DNA of 64,000 bases from Boswellia sacra. Taxonomy: Eukaryota > Streptophyta > Magnoliopsida > Sapindales > Burseraceae. A model generated the notes under the pieces. That model ran no database searches, was not told where the DNA came from, and saw only the letters and a list, made by a program, of their open reading frames with translations. The position numbers and the translations under genes are program-made. The stretch spans positions 162,001 through 226,000 of the forward strand of contig SNVD02009655.1 of the NCBI GenBank assembly GCA_013180625.2, in the 5' to 3' direction. Positions 46,001-55,900 of the stretch are shown here, in pieces (position 1 is the first letter of the stretch; the number at the start of each line of letters is the position of its first letter).

Positions 46001-49000
46001 AAGACATTAAATAGAAATACTTCAAAATTTGAAAATGTAATTGAGTAAATGTAACGAAGCTGTCCCTGATAAAAGCTATACTTACCAACAAGTATTCCTG
46101 CAGTCAGATGTAAAAGGCAAAGATATGCATCCATGATAGCTTGTTGTCCAATCATTAAAATTGAAACTTTAGCAGCTCCCTAATAAAGGCAGATCAGAAC
46201 CGTTATTACTTTCGAAACCAAACACAGTAACATTGAAGTAGTGTGTATTACAGATGACATTATGCAAACCACTGATTTTTTGTTTCTAAAACAAGTACAA
46301 AGAAAACTTCTTACCGATTGAGTGTTGCTATGTTCCATTTGCCGAATTAACAAAAGAACCTGAAGGAAAGAAACCTGAACAGAAACATTAAGGAATCCAA
46401 CCGAAACTAGATGATACAAAAATGCCATAGTGAGGACCAGCAAGACCAACGATACTGGAAGGATACAAAAGTGACCATTAAGGTATAGTTCACTGCTTTG
46501 TTGTAGTAAACCTCAATGTTGACAGAAGTAGCATTTAGAAGTAAGGGTGAGAAGCAATCCCCATCATCATCCACCGCAGGACTCTCCATTAGTCCTTCTA
46601 TGTGATAACGATCACGGTCATTCTCTGTAGAAAGGTAAACAACAGCAATAACTAAGTATTTATATTCGTTCCAAACATTCAACATGGTTCAATACAAGAT
46701 TTTATTTCTCAAAACAAAAAGAGAGAGGAAAAAAAATGGAATCAATTCATAAACAGGAAAAACAAATACCATGTTGAGTGGATGAGACTCGAGAAATTTG
46801 TGCAGCAATTTCTATATTACAATGTTTCTCCATCTCGTAAATTGGTGCTGCAGAGTGAAAATATAAACTTTTAACCACAATGTTGCATATAACAAACATA
46901 AGGTCAAAGTAAAGTAGACAGCATTACAATTTTTCCTTCTCCATATTTTATCTCGCGGAGATTCTTGGAACACCTGAGATGAGAAAACTCCAAGCTGTTC
47001 AAAGATACATGTCCCAACTTAGTATTCAGCACCACCATCAATAAACAAACTTTAGAAGAAGAAATAATTTTGTGATCAATGCTTCACCCGCATATCTCCA
47101 GAAGTAAGTGAAAAAAAAAAAAGGACCAAACTTAGATAACAACACTCTTATCCCAGTTGTGCTCAGAACCAAAAACCCATCATTAATACTCTTCTTTAAA
47201 AAAATATATATAGAGAGAACATTCACTGCAAGTAGCACTGATGACTAGATAAGAAGTGTTACCAAATGGTATGGATTTGACAAAATATAATCTTCATCCT
47301 GGTTCAAATCTCCCTCTTTACCGCTGCAATGCGTCAAAGTAGAACATTAAAGTTTTAAATGCAACTGGCAAACCACCTATAAAACTAGACTTGTGAGAAT
47401 GGTAAAACCAGCATTCAATAATTGACAGATGCTCTAGTAAGGACTCTTAAACAATGTTTTAAAACTTTATAATGAATATTTAGAATATCATAATTACTCT
47501 ATGTAGGATATATGACTGTGATTCTAAAAGATTCTTGATATGATTTAGCATTGAGTGTGAGTGATTTAGTTTCTCTATTCTATTTCAATTCTTGGACTAT
47601 AAATATGTAATAGTTTCAATGATCAATATACTATCTTCACCTTCTCTTCTCTGTCTATTTTTCTTTCTTTTCTCTCTTTTAACACAATGTACAGATAAAT
47701 TAAAGGCCAACATCATATTGAACTTCAAGAGATCTACCTGTTAGCTACCATCCGAAGTTGTCTAAAAGGCCATATATATACACCTTCTACCCTGATTTGA
47801 GCACCACCAACATTATGCTCATTGTCAAATACATCATGGAATATAATTACACCCTGTTATCAACAATATGAAAGACAAATCAGCCATTATCAACTTAAAT
47901 ATAGTCTTACTAAAAGCAATCAAATATTTAAGCAAAGAAAAATATATTTAACATAAGTACTAAGTTTTAACAATAAATAATTACTAAAAGATTGACTTGC
48001 ATACAAAATACCAGGATTGGTTAATGCATCTCACTTCTAATTCACAAGCTTCACCAAAGCCCCAACAAATTGGTCATCAGTATTTCAATGTAGCTAGTGC
48101 TCAAGTATATTCCAATTTCATTCCGTATGCCATGACATTGTATACTTATCCAGGGAGACCCACAGGCACAAATGACAAAAGGCCAGGCATCCCATATATA
48201 AAATATATGTGGAAGGATTTTCAAAATTAGAGGGAACATGAAATTAACTCAAACTCAAACTTATAAATCTACAAATAATCAGAAAATGCTTCTATCACAC
48301 TAATCTAATTAAAAAGAAAAAAATCCTCTCTCTATTTGAAAAGACTACGCCAGAAGGCATTGCATGAGATAACAGAGTAAAACCTTGATTTATCCAATAA
48401 ATTGCGGAATATGACAAGGTTGCAAACCAAGAGGACTAATCATAACACAGCAAACAGCAATCCTAGCCCTACAAAAGAACCCATATATACGCAAATTCCA
48501 AAAAAGGAAATAGATGTGTCAAGGCCCATTTAAATTACAGTTTTGAGCAATCATGGAAGCAAATATTATATTACTGTCAAATAATGGAATGACTACAGAA
48601 GAAGGCAGAATGGAAAAAAGTACTTTGGCAACATTATTCTGACAATAAAAATTTACAGGAACTTCTGTATCATACTTAACCAATCCATTCTTTCAGTCTT
48701 AAACATTTGGTACACAAAGACTACAACTGCATACTCTTCGGTTAATAAAACATTTCTCCAATAAACTTAGATAGCACATGATAACCACAAATGATAACTT
48801 TCCAATAATATGACCACTATAAACAGTGGTTCAACTCCCTCACCTGAACATAATGTACACCAGTTATTTTTGTTGGTGTGCTAACTAATTCAATGATGGA
48901 ATTGCCATTTGATTTTCTGAAATCCGGAAATCTGGAAGAGCTATTTGTGGAATCTAGAAACTTCCAAGCTCCTACAAGTCACATGTCCAAATATACTAGT

Positions 49001-49523
49001 CGGATTAGCATTGCCGCACAAAACCAACTGGACTTATGCGTATGAACTGAATTGCACTAATGTTATTGTTCAACCAAAACTTCATCTAATCTATGAAGAC
49101 TAAGCATGCAAGTACTAGAATTGCAGGAATAATGATATTGGCAAATTAAGAACTACAAAACCAAGATATAGCAAAAATAGACATACAACTGTGAATCAAT
49201 GAAAAATATTTAACAAATTTACATAAGAAAAAAGATCTAAGTCATAACTGACTACACTAAACTAAAAGTATGCTGCTTAAATACCTCGGTATGTTCCTGT
49301 TATGTTCCATTGAGAAAATGGACCCAATTCATTTTCATCTTTTCTAACCAACAGCCACTGCAAAAATAGATATAAACAAGTAAAAGAATGAGTTTAATCT
49401 CATTACACTTTTGCAATGTAAAAGTAAATCTAGCCTTACGAAAGAGCGAGTTTACCCACTTCTTGAAATGCAATGATAAACAAATCAAACAGCCTATACC
49501 AATCTTAAAAATATAGTAGGTGA

Positions 49524-49565
<42 letters not shown>

Positions 49566-50450
49566 TCTCACAATCAAATTTTTTCCCACTTTTTCACTGA
49601 AATAGAGATTTGCAAAAGGTGCTTTCCTTAAACTATAATTGGTAACCAAAAGTAACACCAAATACAACCATAACCAGGAATTGAATATATCAAATAATAA
49701 TTTGCCCCACAACCGAACCAATGGATTTTATCTCGCAATTAAGGGGCATTGCCGATAGAATTTAGAAGTAATCTTAATCTCAGAATAGATTTAGTAGCAA
49801 ATGATCGAACTTGTTATCTGGGATTTCAATGTCAAGTTACATTAGAATTTATTGTCATGGATTTGTCTTACGAGTGAACAGCAGCAATTTCACCATTTTT
49901 CCTTCAGTGACTTCTCACCATTTTTACGAAAAGCAACAATATCTCTAACAGAGTCCTTACCCATTCCATTTGAGCATTTTCTTCAAGACATACAAAAGGC
50001 AGTGAGAAGACAACCTCAGATATAGTAACCATTCACAACCAATCAAAATCAAGTAAAAAATGAAAACTGAACTATCATTTCACGGTCGCACCAACTCACA
50101 ACTCAAACTTACTACAAAATATTGGATTTTGACCTGAAGAACAACAAATTTAACCGATGAAATCTGCATTTACTTATCCAATTCACAAATTTTCCCCCAA
50201 ATTCTCCTCAGACACGATTAACAAGAAAATAACCAAATTATACTACAATCGGGAAAAAAAATGAAAGAACTCAAAAAGCACCAACCTCATCACCCCACGA
50301 GCGAGCCCGCTCCCTCAACGGTCTGAGAGCTTCTACAGGCTTTAAAACCGCACAGCCAAACCATATTCCAAAAACAACCGGAAGCAAAAGCCCTAATTTC
50401 CTCCTCCTCCTTTGAAACCACAACAAACCCAAACCTTCCCAGGTAACCAT
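43004..50450 (-). CDS. FLY: FLYING SAUCER/Tul1-type transmembrane RING E3 ligase
   Basis: Fourteen exons, 564 residues (minus strand): 50286-50450, 49285-49357, 48844-48971, 47738-47853, 47263-47323, 46928-46973, 46770-46847, 46467-46624, 46315-46374, 46086-46179, 44678-44845, 43770-44098, 43204-43320, 43004-43105. The Arabidopsis relatives FLY1/2 are endomembrane ligases controlling pectin methylesterification in seed mucilage; Tul1 is the yeast homologue. An N-terminal hydrophobic signal or anchor (LLLPVVFGIWFGCAVL) leads into a lumenal domain with NITGTYRG. A multi-pass region (about residues 260-490; VLLLIRQMEH, GILLGGILVMYEF) follows. The C-terminal RING-H2 finger uses C514, C517, C535, H537, H540, C543, C554 and C557 and ends in PLPPA. 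The exon 6 donor (GTAATG) is the weakest junction. Confidence 0.9.
44202..44405 (-). mobile_element. tRNA-derived SINE in FLY intron 11
   Basis: Read on the minus strand, a GGGGCTTAGCAGTAAGTAGC A-box-like region (about 44376-44395) and a GGGTTCTAATGCC B-box-like region (about 44340-44352) are followed by a body and a 16-A tail (T run at 44202-44217 on the + strand). That arrangement fits a SINE inserted antiparallel to the + strand, in the same sense as FLY. A possible TCACTTA repeat flanks it loosely. Confidence 0.55.
47457..47684. mobile_element. Solo LTR in FLY intron 4
   Basis: The 228-bp segment runs from TTTTAAAACTTTATAATG to TCTCTCTTTTAACA. It is flanked by a perfect 5-bp direct repeat CAATG (47452-47456, 47685-47689). 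Its ends and internal blocks (GAGTGTGAGTGATTTAGTTT, TTCTCTTCTCTGTCTATTT) resemble the two LTRs of the element in the URI gene (56937-58041), so it is a related solo LTR left by LTR-LTR recombination. It fills just over half of the 47324-47737 intron and ends 53 bases from exon 4. Confidence 0.75.
49532..49562. repeat. (AT)n microsatellite in FLY intron 1
   Basis: About 15 AT units within the intron 49358-50285. Confidence 0.9.
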
Positions 50451-52947
50451 ATCAAACCCACCTTAGAAAACAACAAAATCAAGCAGAATTCAAGTCTGAA
50501 ACAACACTTTGCTCCACAAGCTGACGATCTCCAAGAACAAGAAGGGAAAAAAGCAGAAGCCCAGATGAAAATAACACAAACCCACCTTTCATGAATTAAA
50601 GGGTAGTTTTTTCATTTTGCTTCAAATTGAATCAAACATTCGAAGCAACCCACCAAACAGAAAACAGAAAGCAAGAGTCAGATAATGGAAAGTGAGAGCT
50701 CAACTGACTGAAAGTTATTAAATTAACTAATACACAACCAATCAATCAAGACCGTCCCTAGTGGTTACGGACTAAAAGCTGTACACCTTAAGTAAGCGTA
50801 TGAGTTAGATGGAAGGTGAGACTTTGGGTCGTTTTGTTTCCGCAATCTAAAGCTCTCTCTCTCTCCCCTTCCCGTCGTTTGTTGATCTTATTCTTCGTTG
50901 ACAATTTGACGTGTTTCTGTTCTGTTCTGTTATGTCCTCTCCTCTGCTTTGGTTTGGTAAATGCAGGTCAGAGAGAGAGGCACTATCTCTGCTTTTGCTT
51001 TAGACTTGTTTAACCACGCGCTGTCTAATCACGCTCCAATCACCGGTTGAATTCTGTTATTTCGTACCCGCTACAGATCCCCTTGTAATATGATATAAAG
51101 TAATTTTGTTGCTTTATAAAACAATGAATTAGTGAAATAATCATTTTGACTTGCGATATAAACAACTTGAAATATATAATGATATGGAAACAGATTAAAT
51201 ATAATCAACTTTCGAAAATTTTTATTTGAAAAATAGGTAAAAGATTCAAATTGAAGTGATAGGTTTAGATGGATGGTATTGGTTTGGATGGATGGTTTAG
51301 TTGAACAAATTCAAACTACTGATAATCAATTTGTTTTACTTGATAAATAACCTCATCCAATACTTCAGCCTATTTGACTGCCAAACTTGGTGCTGGTTGA
51401 CACATAAGACTAAGATAAATGTATAACTCTAATTGGTTCAGAAGATTCATGGTAAGAATAAGATGGATGGAGAACTATTGGACCAAACCCTACGGCTAGT
51501 CCCAAGAATCAAGATTACGAAGAAATTGGTAGATTCATGTAACCTCACCCAAAAGGGTTCAATGTTTGCCCGGTGATTAGGTGGGCAAGTCAACATTAGA
51601 TATCCTAAATCTTGAGCTAATTAAGATTATAAATGAGAGAGATTTTTCGTTATCAGTATGATTGAGACATAGTTTGTTGATTTGTAAAATTTGACTACTG
51701 TAACGAGTACTAGTAGTAATTATCATAATGTAGCACAAGATCACGAATCTAAGTTGTCTTATAGCGTGTCCAGGTGAACCTCAAGTAAACCACGAATTAA
51801 AATGTTGTAGATTCATGACTGAATTTTCTTCACAATAGAGGGTGTTTTAACGATAATATATCACGATATCCGAGGGATGTCATTGCTTGCTCACAAAAAC
51901 TGAGGAGTTAGTCGAGCACTTGCAAACCCTCCACCCAATAGGACGCGTTTGGAAAGGGGGGCAAACGCAGGACATGACTTGTTTTAATGACTAATTGTCT
52001 AACCTTTTATTTATTTGGCTGCTCTGCTTTAAAACAGATCGGAACCGGAGTGGTGTTGGTCTCGATAGTAACAATCTTATGGGATTCCTTAGTCGCAATC
52101 TTTTATAAATTTTTTGTTTTTATTATTACTCATAATATTATAAATAAATAGAATAGAATATAACAATAAATAAAAATAAAATATTATTAAATACATATTA
52201 GATAATATTATAAATACTTAAAACATACTATATAGTATAGTAATATTTAATAATTTGTAAATGAATATAGTTTTTAATTATTTTTAAATATTTAATTAGT
52301 TTTTCCTAAAATTTATCTTCATTATTTACTTATATAAATGATTCAATAATAATTAAAAAATTCTCCAAAATATTAAATTTAAATTTATAATTTATATAAT
52401 AATTAATTCCTAATATAATGCAAAATATTATTATCTTTATAAACATTAGCAAATATTTAATTATTAATCTAAATATAAAATTAATTTTTATTAAAATTGT
52501 ACTTGAATAAAAATAATTTAATTTATATTTAAAAATTAATTTTTTTAAAATTTTTTTATATACTAATATAATCTAATTTTATTATCATATTATATTAAAT
52601 ATAAAATAATATTATCGATAGCCTAATTTCAATCTCAATTTTAATCACCGTCCAAGTGTAGACTGGCGCTAGGGCAGCCCAGGCATAATGGATCTGCATC
52701 CGCTGTCCAAATTTTTTAACTAACTACCTTAATTTGGGTATTTTAACAATTTCCAATTATTATTATTATTGGCGGCATTGCACTCTCCAGTTTAAGAAAA
52801 AGAAATCAATGGATGTTGACTAATTTTGACCACACCACAGGGGTATATCTGGAATTGGACCAAATTAATTTTAAAACCCACCCTGCATTTTACAGATTCT
52901 GAAGAGTCCCCGGAACTGACCGCTACGGTGTAAGAGCAAGAAAAGCG
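50451..52947. other. Divergent spacer between FLY and URI
   Basis: 50451 to about 50900 holds the FLY leader and promoter, with a CT-rich patch at about 50853-50870. The middle is AT-rich; 52080-52630 is extremely AT-rich and non-coding. The last 100 bases before 52948 form the short URI leader. 52661-52700 carries a motif (complement GCGGATGCAGATCC) related to that at 41308-41320. No gene is supported. Confidence 0.5.
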
Positions 52948-55900
52948 ATGGAAGAGCCAAAAGCGAAAGGAACGGTGATGTCACTCTCGTCAATGTTTCC
53001 GGCCGAAGAGGCGCAGAAGGCATCGAAGCGCGTGCAGGACGTGATGGAGGAGAAGCGGCAGGAGCTGAACAAAGTGAAGGAATTCATCGCCGATAACACG
53101 AACCTCATTAGCCTCGTCCAGAAACTCCCCGAAGAACTTCACCGCGATATCATGGCAAGTCACTTTCATCCCTATCACTACCCTACACGTGTCCATCTCT
53201 CTCTGAGTATTGTTGATTGATTTTATATTTTCCGTGTTCTAGGTTCCGTTTGGGAAAGCAGCGTTTTTTCCTGGCCGTTTGATACACACCAATGAGTTTC
53301 TGGTAACTTCCTATGATTCTTTCTGTAATGATTTTAAATATTTCAGTTGCGTTTGGACCTCCAAAATCACTTCCGCGGATAAGCATTTGGAGAAGTTGTT
53401 TTACCAGAAAGCCTTTTCTGTTGGTTTAATTAGAAAGTAATTTTGCTTTTTATAAACCACTACCAAATGCGTGCTTAATGTGATTGAGTGAGAAAATGTC
53501 GAAATTGGCTGTGTTGTAATTTTTATTTTGGTAGTATAAGCTTTGAGGAAGGAATGCCTTAAAAATGTAAATGAAGAAGTTTTAGTTGCTATGGTTGTAG
53601 GTTCTTTTGGGAGAAGGGTATTATGCTGATAGAACGTCCAAACAAACTGTTGAGATTTTGAAGAGAAGGGAGAAGGTTTTGGAGTCCCAAGTTGATTCTC
53701 TCAAGGCTATGATGAAAGATCTTCAAATGGAGGCTTCATTTTTTGACACCACAGCTTCTGAAGCAGCGGTTAGTTTTGATCTTTGACTAGTTAGGAAGTT
53801 CTTGTGGTAGTCGTAATTAATCATATGTAAAGATTGTGATTAAATTAATTCACCTCTGGAGTTTTGATATGTAACAGGAGGGTCTTGTTGAGATAAGGGA
53901 AGAGTATGAGGAGGAAACGTCTGAAATGGCATCTGACTCAGGCAGGCTCCCATCTCTTGCTTTTTTTTTTTTGTTAAAAAAAATTTTTTTTGGGGGGTGG
54001 GGGGTTGCTTGGTATTGAAAAGTTGGACCAACTTCAGTCCTTTAAGTGCATGGTGGATATGAGGATTTGTTAATGTCTCCACTTTATGTGTTTTCTTTCT
54101 TCCCTTTATGTTAATTGGCTGTTTGATTTGGAAACGCAGATAACCTATTTGAATCAAATTTTTTATGATGTACTTTTCACATTTCGTTTTTGATGTGTTA
54201 CTAAGAGTTTGATGTATTCTATACAATTAGATATTATAAATTGATACTATGATACCTATAAAACAAATTTCAAAGAAATTCATTGGTTCTCATCCAAAGG
54301 CAAACTTTGCATTTGTGGAGAAGAGGGGTATGTGCTAACCTCGTCTTTCTTCATAGTGAATAAAGTTATATTTAGAACTGGAAAAGATATGATTAATCCT
54401 TTCTACGTATCATCCCCTGTGAAGTTGAAAGAAATTGCTGCTTGTTTTTCTTTGGGAATGGTTTTTATGAGTCTGAGTGCTTTTGTTGGCCTTGACTTCG
54501 AGGATCATTTTGATCTTTGATTCATATTCACTATGGTGGACAGCTTGTGTAACTTGTTGCAAATTTATTGAAGCTTTTGTTTCTTGTCAAAGGGGAAAAA
54601 AGAAAAGTTTTCCGCGACTGAGATGTCGATATCCTTTTTTCAGGTCCAGTTAAACAAGATAATAGTTTCTCTGAAGCAAACAACACTGAAGTTGAAGATA
54701 GAGAATATGCTTGTATCATGGCCCGGTTGGATGAACTTGAGCAAGAAGAACTTGCCGCTGAAAGTGAGAATAGGTATGATGAAAACAAAGAAAGTAATAC
54801 TGCTGGAGATGACAATGAGAGTGATGAAGATGAGCAAGCTAAAGATGAAGATTATGCTCGTATTATGTCCCGGTTGGATGAACTTGAGCAAGAAGAACTT
54901 GCTGCTGAAAATGAAAATAATAATGATGAAGATCAACAAAGTAATACTGCTGAAGATGAAAATGAAAGTGATGAAGAAGAGCAAGCCAAAGATGATTTTA
55001 ATGAGTTCCCAGATCAGATTTCTCTTGGTCATAATATTAGATATTCAGAGGTACTTTTTGGAGTTTTTCTGGTGGTTAGAGATATGGAAGTTGTTACTAT
55101 GAATTTGTTATAATTATGCTGAATGATTGAACAGGAGTTTAACTTGCGTAAACCGCCGCAGGAGACAAAAGATAAAAGTACTTCTGGGATGTTCTCTAAT
55201 AATCGTTGCCTACAGAGTTTTACTGATCAGTCTGTAAGAGATAGCACATACTCATTCTTCCTTTTGTGTTAATAGTTTGGTTAATCTTTTGTCAACAACT
55301 GGTAATTGACTTGTTGATTCATCTTCTATCCTTACTGAGCCAATTGATTTTGTGTAAAATTGGGAGCCATAGTGTACAGGATTGACAGTGCAGGCTGTAC
55401 CTAAAGGTAAGTCCTTGACGGTTCTTTATGGCATTATGTGTTTAAATGGTTGTCATTCATAGTTACTGTTTAAAAAATGCTTTGATTAAAGTGGAAGTTG
55501 TTTAAACAAGGAAAATAAAAGAAATGAAAAAATATTATGCAGGCAAAAATTTTTTCATGAATGAATGAATGCTTTTGTTCTTGTGGATTCTTAGTAGTGA
55601 AGTCATATCATTATTTCGTTTTTTGGTGAGAAATTATGCTTCAATGCTTCAGAAGAGTTGGTAATTAAGAATTAGTTATAGGGCTTTCTGTTGTGTGGCT
55701 TGTTCTAAATTATGCATTCTCTTTCCTCATGTTCTAATTCACACTAGTATTTTTTTTCCCATCTGCTTATCAGAGACAAATTATGCTATACTTGTGAATA
55801 CCTTCTTCCTTGCCAATTGGGAGGGCAGCCGAAATTTGCTTTCTTTCCTTTGAGGAAATATCATAGTCCATTAGTTCTATTATAAGAGTTCTTTCCATTT

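Noticed and set aside
50412..50594. Plus-strand frame over the FLY start
   Set aside because: It lies antisense to FLY exon 1 and leader, with no features.
54332..54520. 62-codon plus-strand frame inside URI intron 4
   Set aside because: It cannot join the flanking exons in phase and contains no recognisable motif.
54640..55032. 130-codon minus-strand frame rich in Phe/Ile
   Set aside because: Antisense shadow of the acidic URI exon 5; GAA/GAT codons read as TTC/ATC on the other strand.
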